Of a stretch of 64,000 nt of DNA, positions 12,280 to 25,261 are shown one piece after another. Below the pieces are notes generated by a model. That model was not told the origin of the DNA. It worked only from the letters and a program-made list of their open reading frames with translations, and did not search any database. Made by a program: the position numbers and the translations under genes. The DNA is from Girardinichthys multiradiatus (Eukaryota; Chordata; Actinopteri; Cyprinodontiformes; Goodeidae). Positions within the stretch are counted from its first letter, which is position 1, and each line of letters opens with the position of its first letter. The stretch spans positions 47,851,873 through 47,915,872 of the forward strand of contig NC_061815.1 of assembly GCF_021462225.1 (NCBI RefSeq), read 5' to 3'.

Positions 12280-15200
12280 TGAATATAACAATTCTGAGGA
12301 TTAATGGACAGTAACAAGCTGGTTAAAAAAACACAGTATAACATAGGGTGTCTTTATCTTCAAATAATAGCATAGAATATAGAAGAAAAGTACAAATGTA
12401 CTACCCAGATTGAAATTTTAACAGTTTTTGTTTTTTGTTTTTCAGAAACATATATAAAATAGAGAATGATTTTATTGCTAAACAAAATTCAACTTATTTA
12501 ACAAATCGTTTTCATGTCAGTTCAGTTGTTTGCCTGCTACTTTTAATAATTTCCTTTTCATTTGCCACTTTTTAACTTAACCTTTTTTTTACTCAATGGC
12601 AAAAAGGAAATATAAAACAATTATACCAAAAAAGGACTAAATATAACAAAAAGAGTCTTGCAATGACAACCATCTAGAGCCAGTCAAAAATTGTGACCAC
12701 ATGAAATGAAAGTTGATTCTAGCTTTCTTTTTAGTTATAATCATATAATGTTAGGTAAAATTAAAACAACTTTTTTTCTCAAATAATTTTTGTCTTTTTA
12801 TAGTACATTTAGAATGACTACTTTTTAAAATAAACATATTTGTGAAAAATTTGATTTCATGATTTGCTTCATGATTTGATCTGTGATCTTTGTTTTTTTG
12901 GGTCGTTTTATTTCTTAATAAAAAGACGAGATGTAACAGCTGACTGTTAAAACTACTCTAACAATTTAGACCCCCTAATGTTCAGGTTACTTCAGTTCAG
13001 ATTTAATTTAAATTAGAGAGCTATGAATGTCAAATTGACTTGTGTTTGATTGGCTGAAAGACAGTCAATTGCCTTGGACATTGTTTATTTATTAAAAGTT
13101 ACTGTCGTAGTTAGTCACATTGGAAAACAGAAGAATTGCCACTCTATAATTATAGACAGTACAGCTGAATGTATGAGGGCAGGAGTTGTCAAAATAAGCA
13201 TATTGATACCATACTGAGTTGTTTATGCGGCACTGTACATTGATTGACCAACAATGGCTTCCTAACCACTCAAGTCTCTGTCTTTGAGTTGCTGCTGCAG
13301 CGCTGCCTCCACTGAACGTCTGGCATATTTTAAACATTGCTGAAGAAACTCAAATGCGGTGTCAAGATGACACACACACAGCACTCCAGTAATTGGATGT
13401 CCACCCTCCCCCCTCTCTGCTCCACACCATTGTTGGGGGGAAAATGTGTTGGTTCTAATTTGAACTCAGCTTGTGACTCTCTTTGCTACACTTACCAGAA
13501 CCCCTAAATTACAGTGACATTTTTTTACTATAATGGCATCTCACAATGATCCTCTTTTCTCTTAGGCTTTTTTGTGTGAAAATGCTGCAGTGAAGGATAA
13601 TTTCAAATGAATCACAAAGTGGTGAAGATTAATGTCATTTTTAGCATCAGACTGGGTAAAGTGTGTTTCACTTACGTTCTCCAGAACTGACCATTCTGAA
13701 TCATAGTAAACCAGGGCCTCAATGATTGATGAAAAGTCTCCAGTCTTAAAGATACAATTTAATGACCTGGATCACCTGTTCACTGTCCACCTCTGACCCT
13801 TTTTTTTATTGAACAGCTTTTTTTCTTTTTTTCTTCAGCTGCCTTTTACTGTGGCTGCTTGTTTTCACATCAGTTGGAGATGCACTGAGGGACAGCCAGG
13901 CTTCAGGAGGGTTGTCTCGGAGGCTGTGCTTGAAAGAAATATGGGGTTGACATTTGGGACTTCATTAAAAAAGCTTGAGAGAGAATATTTCTTCCACCCT
14001 CTACCGCATGACACAATATATTTACCACAGCAAAAGAATATTACTCACAAATAATCCACTGCTGCAGCCTCCCTCATGCAGAAGCCATTTTGCATCTTGG
14101 ATGAAGTTGGGGCTGTATGACTGATGACAGGTGCAGAAACATATTAAATCATCATGTCATTCTGTCCGGGTTTATCACATTTCCACAGAACACGACATAC
14201 AGTGTCATTAATGCTTTAAGTGATGTTGTGTGGTTAGATTACATGGAAAGCTGCTTTCATAATTGCTTGTGGGATGAAGGTGTCTGTGATGAGGGCTGAA
14301 TATAAAAATACATGTGCACCATTTCCTGCAGGAGATAATCCTCAGGTGATTCTTTAAATAATAGTTTATGAGATTGCTACATGCCGTTTCCACCGCTGCT
14401 ACAGGATCCAGTGAAGATGCAGCATGTTTTCTTTTTTTACATAAAACATTTATATATATTTTTGGTCAAACTATTGGAAATGAATAGTATGTGTTTTTAC
14501 TGCTTGCTGCCAGCTTTACCTTAGGTCCTCTGCTTTGTTTTGCCTATGTTTTCAGTCTCAGAGGCAGAATCAAATGAAAGCTCAATGTTAGCTAGAAAAT
14601 TGAACATTATGCTAATTCGTCCTGGGCGACAACTTCAGCTGTGTGGGTGAAGAGCTTTTAGGTAATCTAACAGTACTTTACTCTCCATGAACAACATTCA
14701 TTTCACCACTGGCTGAGTACCAGGGTGGGCTATATTCTCTCCATCATTTAGTTTGTAGATGTTAGTGTTACATGAACCAGGTGCAGGCTGACAACTAAAT
14801 GAATAATGTGTCTGGTAGAGGGGAAAACTCAGTCAGGGGAAGCCTATTCCCAGGACTTTCCATTAATATCACAGTCCAGTCTTTCAGGGGATACCACTGA
14901 CATTTTGCTCTCTGTGTAATAGAGACCTAACCTTTAAGCACTGTACGGAAGAAGTCATTTTTTATAATCCACTGTCCATTGTGGAGAATTATCCCTCTAC
15001 TGCATACTAGGCATCTGTCCTCTTCCCCCTCTTATTAGTTTATTTTTTTATGTTCCTGTTTTGGAACTAGTTGAGGTCATCATTTACTCTCAGATTACAA
15101 ATGCATGAAACTAACCCTATTTTACTGAAACTGCAGTTTTGTTCACAGACATGTGGTAAGGTTTGTTTTCTCAGTCAGGTGTTACCTTAATTACAGAGGT

Positions 15201-18200
15201 GCCGGGGTATATGAAGAAATTTTTGTTTTAGAAGTGATAAGAAGGCAAAAGATTCACCATTATTATCATCATTTAATGATGGGCAAAAAATACCCCAAAA
15301 TATATCTGAACGACTATGCAGCACCTTATTATGATTTAAGTCAGTCTACACAGATTTACATCTGTTTTATAGCGGATGCCTCATCTTTTTTATTTCAGTG
15401 CACACTTTAGAGCAATTATCAGTTTATAGCAGCAAGACACTTTTTGACCTGAAAAAGAGAGACAAGGGAGAAATGAATGAATGAATGAGCAATTTATGTA
15501 TTTGTAATTCACTTTTCACAGACATAATCATAAATCATTGTGCAAGATAAAACATTAACATAAAAATCACTGAACATGACAAATCACAGAAAAACACAAT
15601 ATATCTATGAAGGCTATTCTGACATAAAAAAGTAAAAATATAAGAACTAGAACTGCAAGGAGTTATGAATGGGATCTAAGCCCTCCTTAGTAAATCTGTC
15701 TATAGCCATGCCCTTCGCATCACGTTTCCCTAATTGTGCCCCACTGACCCAGGTTTACATCTCCTAAGTGGACTTATTAGGTCACTGCTCAAAAGATACA
15801 AACCAACCGCTTGAAAAGTGGAGATAAGGGGATCTGAAATGTAAAGTCTCACATCATCATCATCAGTGTTACGATGTTTTCAGTTTTGATACAGATAAAT
15901 AAAAAGACAGTATGTAAAAAAAAAGAAGTTTTTCTGGGCTTAGAAATGTCCAAATGTCCCAGAGTAGGTTTCCTACTCCTTGAAAAAAAAAAAAAAAAAA
16001 AACATTTCCAAGTGCTATAACTTAATTTTATGTTTGTGTAGTGCAAGCAAATGTTCTTTTTTGCCACCAGGTGAACATTTTGTTCTAATAAAATGTGTTA
16101 ATATTCATTAGCATTGAGCATGAGGATGCAATGTTTTACAGTATGCAGATGGAAACACCCATTTCAATGATTCATAATGGTTTTTAATAGGAAAGTGTGT
16201 TGAAGATTTGTCGAGAATATCACTGCATTATTCTAAAGCGATTCTTTATTACAAAGGTTTCCTTAGATTACAAGCTTCCTAAAAATTTCTTCACAAGTTC
16301 AGTGATAGATTCTGAAAATCTGTGATCATTAGAACACACAGGTATTTTTTTTTTTACTTCTTTTACAAAGTTCAAAGTTTATATTCAGTCCACTTTGGCC
16401 ATTTATTTTACCCTTTTGCACATTTAACCTCAGGGCTAGGTCCTAAACATAGGGACACATTTAGTTTTAAATCTTGTATTACCTGTAACTAAATAATTTT
16501 GATTTTGTGAATGAAAGAAAGAAAAACTGAGTTTTTAGTTAGATTAGACAGATATACTAGTGGTGGACTGTTCATTGCTTTAGATGTGGGGACTAATATT
16601 TTATCATGCGTTCTGTATCTAATGGGAAATCAGTTAATACATGATCTTGCTTATTAGAATCTGTCAATAACCTTACTGCAGCATTCCTATAAAGACTTTA
16701 GAGAAGCTTTGTTTGTCCCAGGAAAAATAGGCATTACAGGACAGGACAACGGGTCTAAGTTTTACGACACTTGGTAAATGCACAAAAGGAGGCAACTGAT
16801 TAGCTGACCTTTGGTTACATTTCAAGTAGGACTTTAACAATTGTTTTCATTTTACTGGAATTTTAAAGAAGGTGAATAACAGTCAAGTTTAGTTACTTTT
16901 TTGAAACTGGTGTTGTTTCAGCGTAAAATGAAAACAGATGTCATTAAAAAACTGAATAAAACAGGCTAATGGAAGTATATAAGATTAAATAATCATGGGC
17001 CAGGGTGGCAATATGGACAGGGATAGAGCAGGCTATTGCTACTCGACGCAGCCATCTGCCATTTTCATACCAACCTTAAGATTTTCACTGCTTTAACAGA
17101 AGAACAGTCACTAGCTTTTACAGAGAAACTCCAATCCTTTTGATAGTGGGAAAACCAGATGTGTCTTTCAGTCTGAGTATCTCAGGTGTGGCTCTGAAGT
17201 ATATTAAACACAAAATAAATGTAAAGCAAATTTAATTAGTCATTAGACTTAACAATTTTTTTTTTTTTTTTTTGCTTTCCAGATGACAGGAGAGTCACTA
17301 CCCCTCCTACCCACCCTGCCTCTGTTACACTTTCTTAGAAATACAGAAGCTTATGATAAATTCTTTCAGCCAGACATGCCGTGTGTCCTGCATCTTAGAA
17401 GATGACTTGGATGGATAATCAGAGCTCTGATTTTCTTGAGTCCAAGTCTGCCTTAATTCCTCAAATCCAACTCAAGTGTTAAGCCTCCAAGAAAAATGGC
17501 CAGATCCCTTGTGTCCTTCTCTGAGCTGAGTGAGCTAAAAGATAGTCATTGTTTCAGCAGCCGGTAATGATGATTAGCCACAATCTGGGGGATCGACTGC
17601 ACATCGGTCAAACGTGTTGACATCCTCAAAGGGGAAACATGGCCCACTGTCCTAGCCACGCATACTGAGCAGATTGATTGCGTTTCTGCAGAGATTGAAG
17701 AAAATCTTTGATGTGTGCATGGTAATAATGTGGTGAGAGCTGAAGCCATTTGACATTATCTGATAAAAATCTCAATATAAAGGAAGAATTTTGCTTTTTT
17801 GCACTATTCAAGGCTTTATCAAACTGATCATTTAATCTCTTGTAAGTGGTCTATTACTGCATCACATAACTCCTTAAAAAGTTATTTAACCCTAGGAGAA
17901 TAGTGATGGATTTTTTTTACAAACATAACATAAAAAGGGGAGGGGCAAACACACACAAGACGAGTCTCTGATTTAAAATAACAAACATGAGCTCCACATA
18001 TTTCATGCAGAAACACGATACCCAATACTGGGTACCAGCTGGTAGGTATATTTTGTCAGTATCATTTTTTAGATGTTAAGTGCATCACCATGTGATCATA
18101 ATGTGGTAATTGGATAGCTCGTTTCTTTCACTTAGGTCTAACTGGAGGTCTCCATGCTGACATTAATTTGGTATGGAAAGCTACCTTTGACATGACACAT

Positions 18201-18600
18201 AGTTTACAGAAAGGTTTTAGGTTTTGCCTTGTATTTAAAACTATGTTCGTACCCCATTATTCAACAGATAAAACTTTTATGTTAGTAATGGAATATTCTT
18301 GGGCATGATTTGTGTAATTAAAACCATGTCTAAGAGATTCCAATAAGCTGCAGCATCCACTGGCACCATGCTTGGAAATATTCTTCTCATTTGTTCTGAC
18401 TTTACTGGAAATAGCCTTTATTATAGAAACAATGATAGAATCCAGTAAATCAGGGAAAAGTATAGGGTGTAGTGTTGCCATCAATAATAGATTGGAAACA
18501 AGTCGGCACTGATGGAACCTGAGGCCTTTCCTTTGTGGAGGTCTTAGTGCCGTAGCGATGCATGTGAATAATGCATGGCTTTAGATAGACTCCAGCTCCC
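12280..18600. other. Unique AT-rich sequence, nothing recognised
   Basis: Holds a GAAT tetranucleotide run (about 15473-15487), an A20 run (15983-16002) and a T18 run (17256-17273). No supported exon or transposon. The A and T homopolymers could be tails of very old retroelements, but flanking homology was not recognised. Confidence 0.5.
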
Positions 18601-18639
18601 TCTCTTGCCTTTTCCACTCACTGGTTTCCTTACTTGCAG

Positions 18640-18879
18640 GCTGGTGCGGCACTTTTCCCCAGCAGTGATTGGCTGTGCCTCGAGGGCACTGGAGGAGATG
18701 GGAAATCACCTGCCCCATTTAGCCATGCTGTGCCAGCTGCCTTAGCACCCTTTCATTCAGACCTTTGTGTCTGCTGCTGGAATCAACATTAAGGACCTCT
18801 AGTTAACTTTAGTTGGGGGTGTAGCAGCACAGAGCTGTCATTTGGATACCTATTATTGTCCCTGACTTTTTTTTGCAAG
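18640..18879 (+). other. Possible host exon between good splice signals
   Basis: A pyrimidine-rich tract ends in TTCCTTACTTGCAG at 18639, a strong acceptor match, and a donor-like GCAAG/GTAAAT follows at about 18879/18880. The enclosed 240 bases are clearly richer in G+C than the surroundings. One frame stays open for about 50 codons, another for 34, but neither spans the whole interval, so it would have to be a 5' UTR or terminal exon. No protein family is recognised. A second acceptor-like sequence, TTTTCTGCTACAG, lies at about 18939-18951. Confidence 0.2.
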
Positions 18880-19229
18880 GTAAATCTACTGCACAGTAAC
18901 GCTGCCTGGCTTCTTTTCTCAGTTTTTTCTCCTTTCTTTTTCTGCTACAGAGCAGGCCCCATGATTGGCAGTAATGCAGTGTTTGAGTTCTGTCCCACAG
19001 ACGTTGCTTCTACTTCTTCTTTAGTGTCCCTCAACCCAATCCCCTGCCAACCCACTCTCCATCACCCTTGTCAATCTCCTTTTTCCGTCTTCATGCTCGT
19101 TTTCTTTCACACTAACGTATGGCGTTGGTGTGGGAAGCATCCGCCACGTTCACGATTATCCAGCCTTGAGAATCAAGGGGGTTCTCAGCGTCTTCTCACC
19201 CAGGGGTCTCGGTGGGGAGTCTGCTGAAG

Positions 19230-21090
19230 CTGGGCACTCAGTCCAGCCCCCTATGGAGCAAGAGACCGGCCACAGCAACAAATAATCCTTATTCTAAAGA
19301 CCAGCTGGACTTAAACCATAGGCTAAGAGACCTTCCTCTGCCGCCCACCTCTCTTTCCCCATCAACTGACTACCTTAGACAGCTTTAGCTTGTCAAAATT
19401 GAAACTAGCCTGAATAGAAACCATTTAGTAACAGCTCTTTAGAAGAAATAAGAATCCGTTTCCCCTTCAGCTGTGGATTTAAGCATATTATGTGAATAAA
19501 ATACAGTCCTGTTTCCCATAATATTTACTTGGGTGAAACTTACTGCAGCATCTTTGCCAATGCGGATGGTATTTTACTTTCCCCTCCTTCTCTTGCCCTT
19601 TTTGTTTGCATACGCTGCTGGGCTGAAAATAAGCTACTTGAATGTGGCTGTTTTAGTTTGGGAGGGGTGGGGCTTGTGGGGTAAACATGCTTTGACAGGG
19701 AACAAACCAAACCCTAATTCAGCATCCCTCCAGTTAGTTCAATTACCGTTTTCCAAACTAAGCCCTCTGCATACCGTGCTCCAAGTTGTGCCCTGTTGTA
19801 AACAACGAGTAATGTGACAAAACATGCATGGATACTAAGCCCAAAAATTATTACTGAACGTTTTTCCTGCAGTATGGGACTGTAAATAAGGCAGGAACTT
19901 TCCCACTTGACTGCGCCTAGTTTTAAGTCTTCCACCTTACTAAGGCGCACCTCGTGGGACTCTAATGAGGCCGTTGGCTATTCCCAAAGGAATATAAAAT
20001 TGACATTATCTCCAAGGTGTTCCGAAGTGACTAATGTAGAAATATTTCCATTATAAAAATAGCCTGTCCTACAGAGTCTTATTACATTATCTTCACCATA
20101 GGAAATGAACATAATAATTTGGACCACTCAGTCAGAATTTCACTCTTGAGGTGCAGAACTGGGGCAGTTCTTGTAATCAAGGACTCCAGTCCAAACTTTA
20201 AACTCTTATTTACAGCATGATCCTACAAGCGTGACCGTAGCTCTTTGAGGGAATGTGTGGTTGCACCAGGGAAATTTCAAAGAAGCTCCCTCTTGTTCTG
20301 AACCCCAGAGGCATCATGTTTGATGTCCACCTTCAAACGATTCTTACCAGTCCTTGTGCTGTTTTAATTGTTGGCTATTAACAAAAGGGGGATTATTACA
20401 GACCGCCATCTTCACGCCATCATTTCTAGATATGAAATGCTCAGTTGATCCTAGCATAAAGACGTGATGCACTGCTGTGCTGCTTGACTTATTAAACTCC
20501 TATCAGTAGAAGCAGATTCTTGAATGGAACAACTGGTAAGTCAAAACTCACTTTCATATATGCCTAATGCGATAACATATTACACTGTTGATAGCATGGT
20601 TCTGTGCATACCTTAATTGTGTAATTACAGTAAAACAGATGTGAAATAAAACTTAATTGATCTTTATTAAAAAACAAGAATACTCAACACAAGCATTGTC
20701 TCCCAGGCCATTATTTGCCGATACACACTTTCAACTCGATATTATTTTAAATTCTGACATAACCAGAAAGATAAACAAACCTAATCAGCTGGCCAAAGAG
20801 ACCAGAATGTATTTATACCACAAGAGAATACTAGTCATTTGATCATTTGCTTGAAGCTTGTTATACTTTACGACCAGGGAAGAAAAGCAGATATCACCAG
20901 TGATAAGCATCTCTGTAGCTGTAGTTATTGCTTCTGCACAGTGTGAATCTTGAGAGTAAGGATGTTTGAGCTAAAAAAAATATTTTGTCATAGAGTCATG
21001 GTGTTTTAAGTTGTTCCATCAATAAACAAAATTGGTAATTTTTATTTCATATGAATTAATTTGTTTTCAGCTGAGAGACTGATGAAGAGG
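19230..21090. other. Unique sequence, nothing recognised
   Basis: Moderately GC-richer than the previous 6 kb near 19.2-19.9 kb, but no exon pair, repeat or RNA gene could be supported. Confidence 0.45.
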
Positions 21091-21094
21091 TGGG

Positions 21095-21260
21095 ACTGTA
21101 TTTATTTGATTTGATTAGGACAATGCACATTAATCAACATTACCACAATTCATGGCAGTGTAAATGTGCAGGAATTAGCACAATAGCAAAGTTTTATCCT
21201 TTGTCCTAAGACAAGAAACACAAAAACAAAACACCTCAAAACACCAGGACAAAAACAGAA
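21095..21260. repeat. Fragment of a common fish interspersed repeat
   Basis: The stretch around TTTGATTAGGACAATGCACA (about 21111-21130), continuing to TGTGCAGGAATTAGCACA, matches a motif I remember as recurrent in teleost genomes. I cannot assign it to a class or orientation, and boundaries are approximate. The sequence after it to about 22.4 kb is unique and AT-rich. Confidence 0.35.
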
Positions 21261-22429
21261 CCCGAGGACAGAACACAGAAAACATAATTCTAAAGAAATA
21301 AAAACCCATCAACAAAAGAAAACATTTACACAAGAAATAACTAACAAACAATATAAAAACAGGATAAAAAACTCTTACATAATACATAATGTACATAATA
21401 CATAATACTGTCTATAAAGGGAACAAAAATAACAGAAGCAGTAGTTATAATTTATGTGCGAAAGTGATAAATATGATAAATAACACTGATGACGATGGTG
21501 TGGTTTTATTGCAAATCTGTACCAGTTTCTACCTGTGTTCATAACTTTTTCTGACAGATTGGGTTAAATCGTTATTTGCAATTTTCACTTTTTTCTATTT
21601 AAATCTATTTAAAATTTTATTGTTGATAAATGTGCTCCATTTGGAGTCAAGTATTAGTTCCTTTGTTTGTTTTTCTATTTTTTTGAACAAGTAAATACAT
21701 GTTTGGTGCTTTTTTCCAAATCCACTAAAAACAAATTGTTATTAGATTGAATGACCATCTATAGTGAGATATAAGTGGAAAAACTGGGCAATGAAAAAGA
21801 TAAATTTTAAATGGCACACAAGGTGCCAAAATGGCTATTATGGAAGGTTTGCCTAGATTTTTAGTAACTAATATCTCTCTAAAACCTATATGCTTCACTT
21901 CTTTGCATGAATGTTTGGTACAGCGAATGGTCAGATTCTGTATTGGGGTTTGCTAGATGGATTGTGTCAAAATGAGGTGAGATCCTTCCATGTATCCATG
22001 CAGAAATTAATTAAACATTCATAATTAAATCAATGAAATATAATTTGGAGTATGTTTTAATTCTTCTTTCTTTTGCAGAAGTGTAACCCTATGATTGAGT
22101 TTAGCAGCAATTACATATGATGAAATGAGAGCCTAATCTTTAGAGTATCAAATAAATAATGATCATATTACATGGATAAGATGTCATGAAACAATAAAAT
22201 TAGTATATCTTCGCACTCTAGAACTGAGGACTGAAGGGACCTGTATGGAGTCACACATTAACAGTGACTGTCTTATCTTTTTCAGAAGTAGAAAACTACA
22301 AGTATAATCAAATAAATATGTATGATGATTTTCTATTTTTCTACAATTATTAAATGTAATGAAGAGGGGTAATGTTAATCAATTGTGATGTATGAATAAA
22401 AAGGAAGTGATGTTTTTTTTTTTTTTAGC

Positions 22430-22840
22430 TTTAACTGGTGTGAGAGCAAGAAGCAGAGAAATACTGTATTAGAAAGCTTGAGGCTGAGCAGATAAGGAGG
22501 GCACCATGGACTGGGAGCCAGAGGTGGCAGTGATGTTATGAGGAGCAGAGGAGAGCCAGCTTCATGGGAATGGGCACTGATGGAAGGTCAATGAGCAAGC
22601 TCAAGTCATAACAAGCATGGGATCGAGAAACGAGAAGCCAGGTACATGCTGTTTTTCGTCAGTTTGAAGTTCGAAAAACAGGCAAAAGTCAAAACACAAG
22701 GAGCCAGCTGTGGGCTGTTTACGACTCTGTCTATGGAGGCTGGGAGACAGCACCGAAAAGTCACGGTGACCATGTAACTCATTGATGGGATAGCTTGCCC
22801 AGCAACAGGGGATGACCAGTGAGGCTATCTGCAATATAAA
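22430..22840. other. GC-richer block of unknown nature
   Basis: A purine-rich stretch with repeated short motifs (GAGCAGAGGAGAGCC, AACGAGAAGCCAGG, GGCAAAAGTCAAAACAC) lies between a T13 run and the RTE LINE. Its composition resembles fish interspersed repeats rather than the local background, but I cannot name a family. Confidence 0.25.
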
Positions 22841-23480
22841 AACTCATACTCGTCGTCTTCCGCTTTATCCGGGACCGGGTCGCGGGGGCAGCAGACTCAG
22901 CAGAGACACCCAGACGTCCCTCTCCCCAGACACCTCCTCCAGCTCCTCCGGGTGGAGCCCAAGGCGTTCCCAGGCCAGCCGAGAGACATAGTCCCTCCAG
23001 CGTGTCCTGGGCCGTCCCCTGGACCTCCTCCCGGTGGGACGTGCCTGGAACACCTCCCGAGGAAGGTGTCCAGGAGGCATCCGGTATAGATGCCTGAGCC
23101 ACCTCAACTGGGTCCTCTCGATGTGGAGGAACAGCGCCTCTACTCCGAGCCCCTCCCGGATGGCCGAGCTCCTCACCCTATCTCTAAGGGAGTGCCCGGC
23201 CACCCTACAGAGGAAGCTCATTTCAGCCGCTTGTATCCGGGATCTCGTTCTTTCGGTCATGACCCAAAGTTCATGGCCATAGGTGAGGGTAGGAACGTAG
23301 GCCGACCGGTAAATCGAGAGCTTCGCTTTTCGGCTCAGCTCTCTCTTCACCACAACGGACCGGCACAGCGCCCCCATTACTGTGGCAGCCGCACCGATCC
23401 GTCTGTCGATCTCCCGCTCCATTTTTCCCTCACTCGTGAACAAGACCCCAAGATACTTAAACTCCTCCACTTGAGGAGGC
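22841..23480 (-). mobile_element. 5'-truncated RTE-type LINE (Rex-like), 3' end
   Basis: Read on the minus strand this is the last ~640 bp of a non-LTR retrotransposon: the region after the reverse transcriptase core, stop codon, a short GC-rich 3' end (CGGATAAAGCGGAAGACGACGAG in part) and a simple tail. The 5' truncation is normal for LINE insertions by target-primed reverse transcription. The protein part resembles the widespread teleost RTE/Rex-type element; whether it should be called Rex3 or another RTE subfamily cannot be settled here. A decayed relative lies on the plus strand at 42.77-43.25 kb. Confidence 0.75.
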
Positions 23481-23539
23481 ATAAAAACTATGCCAAAGAA
23501 AGAAACGGGGTTGTTTCCTCGCAGAAGACCAGCGAACAA
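22865..23539 (-). pseudogene. RTE LINE reverse transcriptase, C-terminal fragment
   Basis: An open minus-strand frame of about 225 codons. LINE homology starts at VEEFKYLGVLFTSEGKM (about residue 28) and includes TYGHELWVMTERTRSRIQ, RVRSSAIREGLGVEAL, HIERTQLRWLRHLYRMP, GRRSRGRPRTRWRDYV and a terminal LPPRPGPG before TAA (22865-22867). This is the domain following the palm/thumb of RTE-type reverse transcriptases. The catalytic RT motifs and the upstream endonuclease are absent, so it cannot encode an active enzyme. The first ~27 codons (23460-23539) are not recognisable as LINE and probably belong to the flanking sequence. The frame has no stop or frameshift, so the insertion is fairly young. 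Confidence 0.75.
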
Positions 23540-24713
23540 GATCGGACAGAGAAAGAAGCTACAGATGAATCAGAAGACCGGAGACGCAGCCCTGCTGACA
23601 ATTCTGCATTATAAAGAGGATCAACCTGTGTGGCCTGAGAAGAGCTGCAAATCTAAATTGATAATCTGAATATCATGTGTTGCATTTTTACCAAGACAAC
23701 TGAAGTGAACTTGGTCAGTGAACAACTGATTGTTCTAAGTTCCAGGCTTCTGGAAGTCCTTAACTAACGTCAATTACATCTCAATGGTTTCCTTCAGCTA
23801 TTCAGCCTCTGGAAGCTACCAACTTTTGAAACATATGCAACAAAGTTTCTGTTTTTAAAATTTTAAAATTTCTTATATTTTAAAAAAATCTTTTCCAACT
23901 TGACCATCGAAACCCCGAGCATCAGCGTCTGTGCACTTAGAGGAAGAAAACTGCCTTTCACCCAAGAAGACAATCACTAGTTGCCTACTGAAGAAATCAT
24001 TCCATTCGAACCCATGGTGAGCCTCCATCTCCAAAGCCTCTTTAGCCTCACCAGTTTCAGCATTAGGGAAAGATAGATTAAGTTGATTGATTTATTTCTA
24101 TCATTCAAATTATTAGGTTTTGCTGATTTTTAAGCTGTTACTGACCCCTGCAAAAGCATTACTAATTAAAGAAAGCATATAACATTCTAGATTTATCGTG
24201 GACATTCAATTATTTGAGTCACCTTATTTTTGGGTTTTTCGTTGGTGGTAAAAAGTCTTGTTGCCTGGTTCCAAATGATTTTAGGAGGTTTTTATAGGTT
24301 GCCTTGTTAAAACAGCGCCCTTGGGGCTCGTGCCGAACCACTAAAATCAACCTAACCCATATACCAATTGCAAGTTGTAAAATAGTTAACAGAAGTGACT
24401 GTCAAGGACTGGATGACTGTTGTGGGCTACTCGGTCGTCCAGACCACCAGTTGAAGAAGGGCGAGACTTTTGGATGGAGGCTGTTAGAGGTTAGGTGTGT
24501 CATTTCCCGACACCAGCTTAAACAGATTTTCCAGTAAACCTGCTTAGTAAGACCTTTCAAGTTTAGGGAAGTCCGGACCCGTTGGATGGAGAGCTGGATT
24601 GAGCAATCCCCTTAGAAATAGGGAAGTAGGAGGGAAGGGTTAGCTCATCGGACAACGAAAATTGCAACTACGTACTTATTCATATTAAGTGCAGTTTTTC
24701 AGGCGTGAATTCA
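23540..24713. other. Unassigned block, possible old LTR or other repeat
   Basis: About 1.2 kb between the RTE LINE and the SINE has a different texture from the surrounding AT-rich background: GC-richer islands, few homopolymers, and long purine/pyrimidine-balanced stretches (for example near 23.9 and 24.3-24.6 kb). The RTE LINE abuts its left side and the SINE its right side. No protein motif, primer-binding site or clear TG...CA boundary was seen, so an LTR origin is only a guess. Confidence 0.25.
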
Positions 24714-25051
24714 GGCGGTAGCTCAGTTGGTAGCACTATTGCCTTGCAGCAAGACGGTCTTGGGTTCGACTCCCAGCTAGGGGTCTTTCTGCATTGAGTT
24801 TGCATGTTCTCCCCGTGCATGCGTGGGTTCTCTCCAGGTTCTCCAGCTTCCTCCCACAGTCCAAGAATCTGACTGTCAGATTAATTGGTCTCTCTAAATT
24901 GCCCTTAGGTGTGAATGGGTGTGTGCATGGTTGTTTGTTGCATTGGACTGGCAACCTGTCCAAGGTGTACTCCGCCTCTCGCCCATAGAGTGCTGGAGAT
25001 ACCAGCTCCCCCTGACACAGTATGGAAGAAGCAGGTATAGAAAATGGATGG
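24714..25051 (+). mobile_element. tRNA-derived SINE, near full length
   Basis: The head has a clean RNA polymerase III A box, TAGCTCAGTTGG (24719-24730), and B box, GGTTCGACTCC (24763-24773), at the spacing of a tRNA gene. The body (GTTTGCATGTTCTCCCCGTG, CTCCCACAGTCCAAGAAT, AATTGGTCTCTCTAAATTGC) is a SINE body common in fish. The 3' end is AGAAAATGGATGG with a short GGATGG tail. The tRNA-like head is followed by the SINE body rather than a polymerase III terminator, so this is a retroposon, not a tRNA gene. A decayed minus-strand copy is at 56.1-56.35 kb. Confidence 0.85.
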
Positions 25052-25261
25052 AATTATTATTTGTTTTTATTTATTTATTTACTCTCACTCAGGAGTTTAA
25101 GATTAGATTTTTAGACCTGTTAAATATTCTGTAAAGTGTTACCATTATTATGATTACAGAACAATTCGTTAAAACCTTGTAGTTCCTGAGATTTATTCAG
25201 CTCATTTTTGGCTTGTCATTTTCCAGCAGAATTCTCAAAATGAGGCCTGCTGTTTAAGAGG

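Noticed and set aside
18961..19227. A protein-coding gene of 88 or more codons (open frame extends back to 18856)
   Set aside because: The longer frame begins without an ATG, shows no domain, and crosses what look like splice signals. Kept only as an exon-like region.
23090..23614. A plus-strand protein of 174 codons
   Set aside because: Antisense to the RTE LINE coding frame; it exists because that region is GC-rich and lacks stops on both strands.
24714..24785. A tRNA gene
   Set aside because: The A and B boxes are good, but the sequence continues into a known SINE body and tail instead of a T-run terminator.
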